This document shows, piece by piece, positions 27,308 through 35,012 of a stretch of 64,000 bases of DNA (positions are counted from its first letter, which is position 1; every line of letters begins with the position of its first letter). The position numbers and the translations under genes are program-made. Below the pieces are notes generated by a model that was given only the letters and a program-made list of their open reading frames with translations, was not told the origin of the DNA and did no database searches. Source of the stretch: Bacteroides cutis (GTDB lineage: Bacteria; Bacteroidota; Bacteroidia; Bacteroidales; Bacteroidaceae); assembly GCF_900241005.1 (NCBI RefSeq), contig NZ_OEST01000002.1, forward strand, positions 62,001 through 126,000, given 5' to 3'.

Positions 27308-27855
27308 AATTTATCCTCCTGTTTCATTAGTACATATATTTTTTTGCGGATGCGATGCAACTTTACTTTAATGTTGTTTGCTGTCAATCCTGAGATAAGA
27401 GTGATTTCACTAATAGTTTTTTCTTCCAGATAAAACAGAGTGATTAAAGCCTTTTCATCAGAATTAAGTAATTGGATCGCTTTGTTTAGCTTGATAATCT
27501 GTTCTTCTCTGTCGTTATTCAAGGCTTCGTCCACCTGTTGATCCGATATATTGGCAAGTGGTCCATCATCCATAACAAAAGTATCAAGATTCTTTTTACG
27601 TGCATTGGATATAGCCGTGTTATATGCGATGGCATATATCCATGTTGAAAAAGAACAGTTTCCTTTGAAAGACGAGAGATGTTGAAAAGCTTTTAAGAAA
27701 GTATCTTGTGTCAATTCTTCAGCATCTTCTTGATTGGAGACAATGCGGATAATCAAAGTAAAGACTTGTTGGCTATACTTATTCAAAAAGTATTCATAAA
27801 GAGCAGTCTCTCCATTCAAGATACGTTGTATAATATATTTTTCGTCGTCTTTCAT
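27304..27855 (-). CDS. ECF-type RNA polymerase sigma factor (autoregulated)
   Basis: The 183-residue protein has sigma region 2 (YEYFLNKYSQQVFTLIIRIV, QEDAEELTQDTFLKAFQHL, CSFSTWIYAIAYNTAISNAR) and region 4 (LLNSDEKALITLFYLEEK, ISEITLISGLTANNIKVKLH). The frame is open 18 bases further to a TTG at 27873, but that codon lies inside the predicted -10 element, so the ATG at 27855 is the credible start. Its own promoter and that of the divergent gene share the same TGTAACCT / GCGTCTAA pair, arguing for direct autoregulation. The membrane protein encoded downstream probably restrains it. Confidence 0.9.
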   Translation of the reverse strand: MKDDEKYIIQRILNGETALYEYFLNKYSQQVFTLIIRIVSNQEDAEELTQDTFLKAFQHLSSFKGNCSFSTWIYAIAYNTAISNARKKNLDTFVMDDGPLANISDQQVDEALNNDREEQIIKLNKAIQLLNSDEKALITLFYLEEKTISEITLISGLTANNIKVKLHRIRKKIYVLMKQEDKL

Positions 27856-27863
27856 TTTGTCTA

Positions 27864-27892
27864 TTAGACGCAACTATTAATATAAGGTTACA
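27864..27892 (-). promoter_or_regulatory. ECF-type promoter of the sigma/regulator operon
   Basis: On the minus strand TGTAACCT (27885-27892), 13 bases, then GCGTCTAA (27864-27871). The AAC and CGTC cores are 16 bases apart, the normal ECF spacing. The predicted transcript start falls only a few bases before the sigma ATG at 27855. Confidence 0.75.
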
Positions 27893-27926
27893 TATTTCCC
27901 CCCAAAATATTTTTTTTATCATAAAC

Positions 27927-27955
27927 TGTAACCTAATCAAGATTATAGCGTCTAA
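27927..27955 (+). promoter_or_regulatory. ECF-type promoter of the DUF6249-like gene
   Basis: TGTAACCT (27927-27934), 13 bases, then GCGTCTAA (27948-27955): both boxes and the spacer length are identical to those of the divergent sigma operon. The gene begins 43 bases downstream. Confidence 0.75.
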
Positions 27956-27998
27956 AGAGTACAAAGAAACAAAATTACTAATTTAAAAGATAACGAAT

Positions 27999-28394
27999 AT
28001 GATGGATTTTATTATGGTACCTGCTGTAATGGCAATCATTACTTTAGGAATTTACAAACTGTTTGAACTGTTTGTTTGCAAAAAAGAGAGACTGCTTTTA
28101 CTGGAAAAAATGGCTGATCAACAAATGTATCCTAAGAGGCCCGACTTTAAACCTTACGATATTCTGTCCTTTTCTGCTTTAAAAATAGGTAGCCTTTTGA
28201 CGGGAATGGGATTAGGCCTATTGGTTGGCTATCTGCTTTGTGTAACTACACTTCCCGGATATTTAAGTAAAGATCAATGGGACTATAGACAAACCGTTTC
28301 TTTGATTTATGGTGCATGTGTGTTGTTATTTGGTGGAATTGGGCTGATAATTGCTTTTATTACCGAATTGAAACTGAATAAGAAAAAAGAGTAA
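27999..28394 (+). CDS. DUF6249-like small membrane protein, likely ECF regulon member
   Basis: The 131-residue protein has three hydrophobic segments (about residues 4-26, 62-85 and 103-125) separated by a basic loop (CKKERLLLLEKMADQQ) and a Trp/Tyr-rich external loop. Its pattern fits DUF6249, small proteins commonly found beside ECF sigma genes in Bacteroides. It is transcribed divergently from the sigma operon under a promoter with the same boxes, so it is probably a direct target of that sigma factor, perhaps in envelope stress. The molecular role is unknown. Confidence 0.7.
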   Translation: MMDFIMVPAVMAIITLGIYKLFELFVCKKERLLLLEKMADQQMYPKRPDFKPYDILSFSALKIGSLLTGMGLGLLVGYLLCVTTLPGYLSKDQWDYRQTVSLIYGACVLLFGGIGLIIAFITELKLNKKKE

Positions 28395-28433
28395 TCTTTA
28401 TTTTCCTACCTTTGTCGGAAAGTTTCTTTATTT

Positions 28434-29009
28434 ATGAAGATATTGATAATAAATAGTAGCCCTCGTCGACAGGGAAACATTTCAAAGATGTTGGACTTGA
28501 TGAAACAAGAAGCAGAAAGTTTGGAGGTCGAAACAAATTATATACGGGCTTCGGAGTTGAAAGTACATCCTTGTATCGGTTGTATGAAATGCCGTGAAAC
28601 TTTGAAATGCTGTTTACCAGAAGATGATGCACAGCAAGTTCTACATTTTATTGAGGAAGCGGATGCGTTGATTATCGGTGCTCCATGTTATTGGGGAAAT
28701 ATGCCCGGTACGTTGAAAGTTCTTTTTGACCGGATGGTTTATGGTATGATGGGAGAAAACTCCATGGGAATTCCTCTTCCTCTTCATAAAGGCAAAAAAG
28801 CAATTATAGTAAGTACATCTACCACGCCTTATCCTTTTAATATACTCTATAATCAGACACGGGGAGTAGTGAAAGCTTTGAAAGAAATCTTGAAGTGGAG
28901 TGGCTTTAAGGTAGTAAAGGCTATAGAGAGAGGAGGAACCAGAAAACATCCGGGTTTATCGGAAAAAGAAATGATACGATGTAAAAAGATTGTCCATAAA
29001 TTATTGTAA
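28434..29009 (+). CDS. Iron-sulfur flavoprotein-like NAD(P)H-dependent oxidoreductase
   Basis: The 191-residue protein has the flavodoxin-like fold of NADPH-dependent FMN reductases: phosphate-binding NSSPRRQGNISKML near residue 7, and GAPCYWGNMPGTLKVLFDR near residue 82. Between them a compact cysteine cluster C-x2-C-x2-C-x5-C (CIGCMKCRETLKC, about residues 47-59) matches the 4Fe-4S motif of archaeal and clostridial iron-sulfur flavoproteins. Such proteins move electrons from ferredoxin to oxygen, peroxide or quinones. A TACCTTTG box (28408-28415) directs the gene; the FKBP gene follows after 28 bases. Confidence 0.8.
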   Translation: MKILIINSSPRRQGNISKMLDLMKQEAESLEVETNYIRASELKVHPCIGCMKCRETLKCCLPEDDAQQVLHFIEEADALIIGAPCYWGNMPGTLKVLFDRMVYGMMGENSMGIPLPLHKGKKAIIVSTSTTPYPFNILYNQTRGVVKALKEILKWSGFKVVKAIERGGTRKHPGLSEKEMIRCKKIVHKLL

Positions 29010-29037
29010 TCAAAGAAGTAGGAAATTTGAAGATAAG

Positions 29038-29439
29038 ATGGGTAAGAAAGAAGAATATAAGTTCAAGAACGAACAATATCTGGAAAGTCTACGTACCGAA
29101 GAGGAAGTGAAAGAACTGGCTGCAGGAGTACTTTATCGGACATTGGAAACGGGACAGGGGAGTACAAGCCCTCGTCTTAATAGTGTGGTTTCAGTACATT
29201 ACAAAGGAACGCTTATCAATGGTCGTGAATTTGATAACTCATGGAAACGGAACTGTCCGGAGGCTTTTCGCTTGAATGAAGTGATTGAGGGCTGGCAGAT
29301 AGCGTTACAACAAATGCATGTAGGAGATCATTGGATCGTTTATATTTCTTATAAAGTAGGTTATGGTACACGGGCAAGCGGTCCTATTCCAGCCTTTTCA
29401 ACATTAATCTTTGAAATACGGTTATTGGGTATTGCCTGA
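29038..29439 (+). CDS. FKBP-type peptidyl-prolyl cis-trans isomerase, cytoplasmic
   Basis: The 133-residue protein starts at the ATG at 29038 (MGKKEEYKFKN) and lacks a signal peptide. The FKBP domain shows VVSVHYKGTLINGREFDNSW near residue 51, VIEGWQIALQQMHVGDHW, and the C-terminal IPAFSTLIFEIRLL; the active-site Tyr, Asp-Asn and Trp positions are occupied. It catalyses prolyl isomerisation during folding. It lies 28 bases behind the flavoprotein gene and is probably co-transcribed. The in-frame ATG at 28990 lies inside the flavoprotein gene and is not preferred. YKVGYGTRASG replaces the usual YGxxG loop but keeps the fold. Confidence 0.9.
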   Translation: MGKKEEYKFKNEQYLESLRTEEEVKELAAGVLYRTLETGQGSTSPRLNSVVSVHYKGTLINGREFDNSWKRNCPEAFRLNEVIEGWQIALQQMHVGDHWIVYISYKVGYGTRASGPIPAFSTLIFEIRLLGIA

Positions 29440-29497
29440 ACGTGAACAATCTTTCATATTCTTTTGTTAAGATACCTGTTACTAAAACTTAGTAGGT

Positions 29498-29689
29498 ATG
29501 AATACAAAGAAGAGCGAAGTGAATGATACTCTAGGAGTATCTTCCCGGTCAGAAGAGACATTGATCAATGAAAAAGGAACAGTACCCGGACAGCAGATCG
29601 GTCTGTACAGTAAAGTGAACAATAAAGAAGTTCGTCAGGTCGTTAAGATATTGAATCCTGACAAAAATAGTTTAGAGAGCAGAGGATAA
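29498..29689 (+). CDS. Small conserved-looking hypothetical protein (63 aa)
   Basis: The 63-residue product is hydrophilic (NDTLGVSSRSEETLINEKGTV, then VRQVVKILNPDK) with no membrane segment, signal or known domain. Support for a real gene is indirect: an ATG start, coding-like base use and a precise terminator whose loop contains the TAA stop. A Bacteroides-wide role cannot be stated. It could be a small stress or ribosome-associated protein; nothing in the sequence decides this. Confidence 0.55.
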   Translation: MNTKKSEVNDTLGVSSRSEETLINEKGTVPGQQIGLYSKVNNKEVRQVVKILNPDKNSLESRG

Positions 29690-29703
29690 TCCTCTGCTTT
29701 TTT
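29678..29703 (+). terminator. Rho-independent terminator embedding the stop codon of the 63-aa gene
   Basis: AGCAGAGGA (29678-29686) and TCCTCTGCT (29690-29698) form a 9-bp stem whose 3-base loop is the TAA stop codon; a T-run continues to 29703. Confidence 0.85.
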
Positions 29704-29796
29704 GTATTCCACATTTCTTATTGAAGATTATAACATATTATTGAGGGGTTTTGTATCTTTGCCGAAAAGAATTGAAAAACTTCAAAATAAGCAGCA

Positions 29797-31125
29797 TTGA
29801 AACTTCGGCAAGGCGACCTTACGCAAGGAGGTATAACAAGCACATTATTACGTTTTACTCTGCCCATGATGGTAGGGGCCTTTTTACAACAATGTTATAA
29901 CATTGCAGATACTTTGATTGTAGGGCAATGCATTGGTGCCGATGCTCTGGCTGCTGTTGGTTCGGCCTATACCCTGATGATCTTTTTGATTTCTGTATTG
30001 CTGGGTTTGTCAATGGGAAGCGGCACGGTTTTCTCTTTGCAATATGGTGCCGGCGATCAATCGGCTTTACGCCGTAGTATCTTTGTCTCGTTTGTGTTGA
30101 TTGGAACGGTAACTCTTGTACTGAACGTCGCTGTATTTTTCTGGCTCGATCCTATTCTCCGGCTTTTGCAAGTACCGCAAGATATTTATGGAATGATGCG
30201 CAGTTATCTCTGGATTATCTTCTGGGGAATTGCGTTTACTTTTATCTATAATTTTTATGCAGCGTTGCTACGTGCTGTAGGAGACTCTGTGACCCCCCTT
30301 TGGTTTCTGTCCATATCGGTCGTCTTGAATATCGTGCTTGATTTATTTTTTATACTACAGTTGGATTGGGGTATAGAAGGTGCGGCCATTGCTACAATCA
30401 TTGCGCAAGGCATATCAGCTTTAGGAATTGCGGCATATACTTATATGCAACGTCCGGAATTGCGGCTGCATTCTGCCGATATACACTTTGATCGTACCTG
30501 CCTGAAAGAAATAACTTCCTTTTCACTACTTACATGCGTTCAGCAATCGGTGATGAATTTTGGTATTCTGATGATACAAGGGCTTGTCAATAGTTTTGGT
30601 ACGGCAGTGATGGCAGCCTTTGCCGCAGCTGTAAAAATAGACTCTTTCGCCTATATGCCTGTCCAGGAATTCGGTAATGCTTTTTCCACTTTTATAGCCC
30701 AGAATTTCGGAGCGAAGCGTTATGATCGTATCCGTAGGGGAGTTTATAGCGCATTTATTACGGCAGTTGTATTTTCACTGGTCGTTTCTGTTCTTGTATT
30801 TGTTTTTGCAGAACCACTTATGTTGATATTTGTCCGTTCCAATGAGACGGAGATACTTTCTGTCGGTGTAGATTATCTTCGCATCGAAGGTGCCTTCTAT
30901 TGCGGCATAGGCATTTTATTTCTGTTATATGGCTATTATCGTGCCATTCGTAAACCGGGAATGTCTGTGATACTTACAGTCTTATCTTTAGGTACACGTG
31001 TAGTACTCTCGTATATTTTGGCCTCTATACCCTCTATCGGAGTAATTGGTATTTGGTGGTCAATTCCTATAGGATGGCTTCTTGCGGATTTGATAGGTAT
31101 TATTTACTACAAATTGCGTCGTTAA
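29797..31125 (+). CDS. MATE family multidrug/Na+ efflux protein
   Basis: The 442-residue protein has twelve membrane segments arranged as two MATE repeats (TLPMMVGAFLQQCYNIADTLIVG near residue 21; SFSLLTCVQQSVMNFGILMIQG near residue 242, and AVGSAYTLMIFL). MATE proteins export cationic drugs and dyes, or metabolites, using Na+ or H+ gradients; a sodium gradient would be supplied here by Nqr. The best-fitting start is a TTG at 29797, giving the normal N-terminus KLRQGDLTQGGI; no ATG lies nearby in frame. A TATCTTTG box (29754-29761) is upstream. The last 26 bases overlap the convergent glycerate kinase gene. Confidence 0.9.
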   Translation: MKLRQGDLTQGGITSTLLRFTLPMMVGAFLQQCYNIADTLIVGQCIGADALAAVGSAYTLMIFLISVLLGLSMGSGTVFSLQYGAGDQSALRRSIFVSFVLIGTVTLVLNVAVFFWLDPILRLLQVPQDIYGMMRSYLWIIFWGIAFTFIYNFYAALLRAVGDSVTPLWFLSISVVLNIVLDLFFILQLDWGIEGAAIATIIAQGISALGIAAYTYMQRPELRLHSADIHFDRTCLKEITSFSLLTCVQQSVMNFGILMIQGLVNSFGTAVMAAFAAAVKIDSFAYMPVQEFGNAFSTFIAQNFGAKRYDRIRRGVYSAFITAVVFSLVVSVLVFVFAEPLMLIFVRSNETEILSVGVDYLRIEGAFYCGIGILFLLYGYYRAIRKPGMSVILTVLSLGTRVVLSYILASIPSIGVIGIWWSIPIGWLLADLIGIIYYKLRR

Positions 31126-32305
31126 TTGCCAGGATACGGCAAATCTGTTCTACAGTCCTTTTTATATTCATTCGTGCAAATGAAGGTTCCATGGCCTGTT
31201 CTAAAGACAAGGGAGAGGGGGTAATAGAGAATATTCCCTGAAATCCTGCATGGCTCAATAATCCACAGTCTTCCACACTTCCGGCCAATAAAATAACTGG
31301 AATATGTTGTTTTTGAGCTTCCCGAAGTATTCCGAAGGGTACTTTTCCCATGAGGGTTTGCCGGTCTGATTTTCCTTCTCCGGTGATGATAAGGTTCGCC
31401 CCTTTTATCTGCTCTTTAAAATTGAGAACGTTCAGCAACAACTCTATACCGGGTTTCAGTTCGGCACGGAGAAACGCAAGCATGCCGCCACCCATACCAC
31501 CGGCTGCACCTGCACCGGGATAAACAGAGATATCTCTCCCTGTTTCTTTACGTATGATGTTGGCAATATGTTCCAATCCTTTATCCAATTCTTGCACCAT
31601 TTTCTCATCAGCCCCTTTTTGTGGAGCGAAAATGTAAGCGGCACCATTGAGACCGTAGAAAGGATTTTTGACATCACATGCTGCCGTGAAATGACTTTCC
31701 TTGAGAGCCGGGTGGATAGATGAAAAATCGATAGATACCACTTCTGATATTAACTGTCCGCACATCCCATTTATCACTTTTCCTGTTGGATGTGTTGGAT
31801 TATCTTTGGTGATATTTCCTAATTCGTTTCCCTCTTTATTCAGAAACCGGAAGCCCAATGCTTGCAGCATACCTGAACCGGCATCATTGGTGGCACTCCC
31901 TCCAAGACCGATAATAAAATTCCGGCATCCTCTTTCCAGTGCGTCAAAAATCAGTTCTCCTGTTCCGTAACTTGTTGTCAGCATCGGATTTCGTTGTTCT
32001 ACGGCTACCAATGGCAAGCCGCTGATATTTGCCATTTCAATGAAAGCCGTTTGTCCATCGCCGGAAATACCATACCGGGTTTCCCGTCGTTCCATTAACG
32101 GATCGTGAGCATAGGCGGTTATACTCTTTCCTTGAGTAGCGGCAATCAGCACATCCAGCATTCCCTCTCCGCCATCAGCTACAGGCAGACTGATAATGTC
32201 ACATTCGGGAAATACAGAAAGAATACCCTCGGTAGCCGCTTTTTCTGCTTCTATCGAGGATAAACATCCTTTGAAGGTATCAATGGCAATGACAACCTTA
32301 TGCAT
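31100..32305 (-). CDS. garK: Glycerate kinase (GarK/GlxK family)
   Basis: The 401-residue protein phosphorylates D-glycerate, in this family usually to 2-phosphoglycerate, feeding glycolysis. Signatures: VVIAIDTFKGCLSSIEAE at the N-terminus, PVADGGEGMLDVL near residue 41, FIIGLGGSATNDAGSGMLQALG near residue 129, and PGAGAAGGMGGGMLAFL near residue 264. Length and motifs are normal. It follows an 18-base gap after a membrane protein gene in the same direction, and its 3' end overlaps the MATE gene by 26 bases. No tartronate or glucarate pathway gene is adjacent. The assignment of 2-phosphoglycerate as product is family knowledge. Confidence 0.92.
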   Translation of the reverse strand: MHKVVIAIDTFKGCLSSIEAEKAATEGILSVFPECDIISLPVADGGEGMLDVLIAATQGKSITAYAHDPLMERRETRYGISGDGQTAFIEMANISGLPLVAVEQRNPMLTTSYGTGELIFDALERGCRNFIIGLGGSATNDAGSGMLQALGFRFLNKEGNELGNITKDNPTHPTGKVINGMCGQLISEVVSIDFSSIHPALKESHFTAACDVKNPFYGLNGAAYIFAPQKGADEKMVQELDKGLEHIANIIRKETGRDISVYPGAGAAGGMGGGMLAFLRAELKPGIELLLNVLNFKEQIKGANLIITGEGKSDRQTLMGKVPFGILREAQKQHIPVILLAGSVEDCGLLSHAGFQGIFSITPSPLSLEQAMEPSFARMNIKRTVEQICRILAINDAICSK

Positions 32306-32323
32306 TCTTTTTCAATCTTTAGT

Positions 32324-32953
32324 TTATTCTTGGAGATCAGTTCCTTCTATGTCTATTAGTTTTTCTTCCTGTTTTACTTCTTTTTTGGTATTGTCGGCAA
32401 TTTTCTTGGTATTGTTGGCAATGGCCGCCAAGGCTCTGTACAGTTCGGCAAGCAAACGGGCAAATACTACAATGAGGAAGCCGTATATAGGCAGCAGGAA
32501 GAAGATAGTACCGGACATAGGAAGGATATACCGGATTTCATTGGCTGCGAAAACCGTGATGACCAATGAGCACAGTGTACCTATGACCCCTATGTACAGA
32601 CCCAACCATTCGCCCAGTGTCTGTGTGAGATGTGAAACTACGGGAATAGCTATAAATTCGTTATCCTTCTTGATGATCTCTTTCAACCGTTCCTTACGGT
32701 TCATCCAAAGCAGAAAACTACCCCATGCACCTGCACAAATAATGATGAAAATCAATAGAAAAGCAACGATGGATTTCCCGTCGATATACTTGAACAACCC
32801 CATGTCAATAACCTTGATAAGCAGGGCTATGGGAAACAGTATATTCAATACGGCAAAGATGACGTAAAGCCAACGGAAGGGTTCGCGGAAGAAACGTCCA
32901 TTGTCAATGTAACCTAAAAAAGGATCGAGAAAGGTAAAGAGTTTGTTGTTCAT
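32324..32953 (-). CDS. Uncharacterised membrane protein with four predicted helices
   Basis: The 209-residue protein has hydrophobic segments at about residues 27-48, 63-83, 115-135 and 146-170. They are followed by a charged, repetitive tail (AIANNTKKIADNTKKEVKQEEKL) likely to form a short cytoplasmic helix. No enzymatic motif was recognised; the C-terminal half loosely resembles DUF4282-like proteins. It is the first gene of a probable two-gene operon with glycerate kinase (18-base gap). A consensus promoter lies at 33055-33084 on the minus strand. A transport or signalling role is possible but unsupported. Confidence 0.6.
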   Translation of the reverse strand: MNNKLFTFLDPFLGYIDNGRFFREPFRWLYVIFAVLNILFPIALLIKVIDMGLFKYIDGKSIVAFLLIFIIICAGAWGSFLLWMNRKERLKEIIKKDNEFIAIPVVSHLTQTLGEWLGLYIGVIGTLCSLVITVFAANEIRYILPMSGTIFFLLPIYGFLIVVFARLLAELYRALAAIANNTKKIADNTKKEVKQEEKLIDIEGTDLQE

Positions 32954-33054
32954 AGTACTAAATATTAGTAGAAAGGACTTTATGGTTAAAGTTGTAAATA
33001 AGAAGTCCTGATACCTGCTTACAACCTGATAGTTCGTTTACTCTTTTCTTCTTA

Positions 33055-33084
33055 CAAATATACGCAAATGAAAGCAAATCACAA
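33055..33084 (-). promoter_or_regulatory. Promoter of the membrane protein / glycerate kinase operon
   Basis: On the minus strand TTG (33082-33084), 19 bases, then TATATTTG (33055-33062). This matches the Bacteroides consensus. About 100 bases separate it from the ATG at 32953. Confidence 0.55.
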
Positions 33085-33213
33085 CAATCATGTGTTTCAT
33101 ACGTTTTGAATGTTAGTTGTTTTCAATGCTTCAAATATACATAAATTAATTATGGAAAAAATCATCGTGTCCATTTTTATGAGGAGAAATTAAATAATCT
33201 GTATCTTTGCAGC

Positions 33214-33813
33214 ATGAGTGAAGATACGTATAAAACCATTATCGCCCCTTCTGAAGGGATTTATACAGAGAAGCGTAGCAAATTTATCGCTATCGCCCTA
33301 CCTGTGTGTACAGTAGAGGAAGTGAAGGCGCATCTGGAAACTTATCAGAAGAAATACTACGATGCCCGCCATGTCTGTTATGCCTATATGCTGGGACATG
33401 AGCGGAAAGATTTCCGGGCAAATGACAACGGGGAGCCATCGGGTACGGCGGGGAAACCTATTTTGGGACAAATCAACTCCAACGAACTGACGGATATACT
33501 GATTATTGTTGTACGCTATTTCGGTGGAATAAAGTTGGGTACAAGTGGTCTGATTGTTGCTTATAAAGCTGCTGCTGCGGAAGCTATTGCCGCTGCCGCT
33601 ATCGTTGAGAAAACAGTAGACGAAACTGTAACAGTTCTTTTCGAGTATCCTTTTATGAACGATGTAATGCGTATCGTTAAAGAGGAAGAACCGGAAATAC
33701 TTGAACAAACTTACGATATGGATTGCCGTATGACACTCCGTATACGCCAGTCTATGATGCCGAAATTACAGGCACGACTGGAGAAAGTCGAGACATTGCA
33801 CTTTGATAGGTGA
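33214..33813 (+). CDS. yigZ: YigZ / IMPACT family protein
   Basis: The 199-residue protein contains the UPF0029 N-terminal domain (EKRSKFIAIALPV; ARHVCYAYMLGHERKDFRANDNGEPSGTAGKPI spans about residues 51-84) and the DUF1949 C-terminal domain. It is related to the mammalian translation regulator IMPACT; the bacterial role is uncertain. The -7 box TATCTTTG (33202-33209) ends only 4 bases before the ATG, so the mRNA is probably leaderless or nearly so. The next genes (HpaII-like, nitroreductase) run in the same direction after 69 and 5 bases. Confidence 0.9.
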   Translation: MSEDTYKTIIAPSEGIYTEKRSKFIAIALPVCTVEEVKAHLETYQKKYYDARHVCYAYMLGHERKDFRANDNGEPSGTAGKPILGQINSNELTDILIIVVRYFGGIKLGTSGLIVAYKAAAAEAIAAAAIVEKTVDETVTVLFEYPFMNDVMRIVKEEEPEILEQTYDMDCRMTLRIRQSMMPKLQARLEKVETLHFDR

Positions 33814-33882
33814 AATACCAACGCTTGATATGAACAGTGAATAATAGCGTCGAGAAGAATTGAAACTAAATAAAGGAAATAT

Positions 33883-35007
33883 ATGGCATTTAGTGCAACT
33901 AAAAGAGAGTTGGGCGAACTCTACACCTTCTTTCGCCTTCTTGCCGACGGGGCGGTATCGCTCGGTATGCCGCAAGCTGTGAAAAACGATACAAAGCGCT
34001 GGCCTGTCGCGATGATACAGCGTGAAGAACATGACGGTACGCGCCGTTATTATATCAAACAGGATGAAGTACGTATAGTTACCGGTACGCTCGACAAGAA
34101 TAAAACATTTATCGCCAATGCCGAAGGGGGAAGAAACTTTCCTCGTGAAGATTTTGGTGATGCGGCGGCATTGATTTTACATACGTTGAAAACTGTTTCC
34201 GGTGAAGAAATAGAAATCTCCGAAGGTCTGGAAGCTTTTCTTGATGCTGTCAATATCTACGATTTGGAGGCAAATACAGACGACCGTACGGATCTTTCCG
34301 TGGCCTTCTGGCATCCCGAAGCTCCATTAACCGGTTTCAGCGTTCGTTGCCGTCTGGCTCCTATGAACCCTTTGCTGGATGGGGGGCGTACTGCCAACCT
34401 GAAATTGGAACAAAGTGGCATCAAGTTCGCTGTACCTACAGTCAATAAAGTGAATGCTCTGCCGGAATCTCCTACGGAAGTTGCCGAACGCATGCTGATG
34501 ATTGAACGTCTGGGTGGTGTGTTGAAATATTCTGATGTAGCCGACCGTGTATTCCGTTGCAATTTGTTGATGATTGACCTTCATTTCCCTCGGATGTTGG
34601 CCGAAATGGTACGTATTATGCATTTAGATGGTATCACCCGCGTTAGTGAACTGACCGAGCGTATCAAAGAAATGAACGTCCTGAAGATAAAAGACGAATT
34701 GATAAACAAACATGGTTTTTACGAGTTCAAGATGAAGCAGTTCCTGCTTGCCCTTGCTTTGGGTATGCGCCCTGCCAAGATCTACAACGGTACGGATTCG
34801 GCAGTTGGGGGTATGTTTCTGACAGACGGCAATGGCGAAGTTCTTTGTTACCATAAATCGGAGAGACAGACTTTCGCTGATTTTCTCTATCAGAATTCCC
34901 GTTTTGAGAAAAGTTCGGTGGATAAGGACAAATATGGTTTCTTGGAGCGTGAGAACGGAGTCTATTATTTCAAACTGAATGTAAAGATTGGATTGATAAA
35001 AAGATAG
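33883..35007 (+). CDS. HpaII-family restriction endonuclease homologue, probably without classical active-site Lys
   Basis: The 374-residue protein resembles the type II endonuclease HpaII (CCGG) along its length: N-terminal TKRELGELYTFFRLLADG, central GFSVRCRL and LLDGGRTANLKL (HpaII-like proteins typically read GFSIKS and LLNAS..TN), and C-terminal FADFLYQNSRFEKSS with FKLNVKIGLIK (family NLQIRF). Recognition is from memory of the family. In the presumed PD-(D/E)xK core the Lys position is Arg155, so cleavage activity is doubtful. No CCGG methyltransferase gene is in the window. The nitroreductase ATG follows 5 bases after the stop. It may be a domesticated DNA-binding protein. Confidence 0.65.
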   Translation: MAFSATKRELGELYTFFRLLADGAVSLGMPQAVKNDTKRWPVAMIQREEHDGTRRYYIKQDEVRIVTGTLDKNKTFIANAEGGRNFPREDFGDAAALILHTLKTVSGEEIEISEGLEAFLDAVNIYDLEANTDDRTDLSVAFWHPEAPLTGFSVRCRLAPMNPLLDGGRTANLKLEQSGIKFAVPTVNKVNALPESPTEVAERMLMIERLGGVLKYSDVADRVFRCNLLMIDLHFPRMLAEMVRIMHLDGITRVSELTERIKEMNVLKIKDELINKHGFYEFKMKQFLLALALGMRPAKIYNGTDSAVGGMFLTDGNGEVLCYHKSERQTFADFLYQNSRFEKSSVDKDKYGFLERENGVYYFKLNVKIGLIKR

Positions 35008-35012
35008 TAGTT

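Noticed and set aside
27855..27873. TTG start for the ECF sigma factor
   Set aside because: The TTG falls inside the predicted -10 promoter element, and an ATG six codons later gives a normal ECF N-terminus.
32196..32867. 223-codon plus-strand frame over the membrane protein gene
   Set aside because: It lies opposite a hydrophobic minus-strand gene; its Ser/Thr/Met-rich content is that of a shadow frame.
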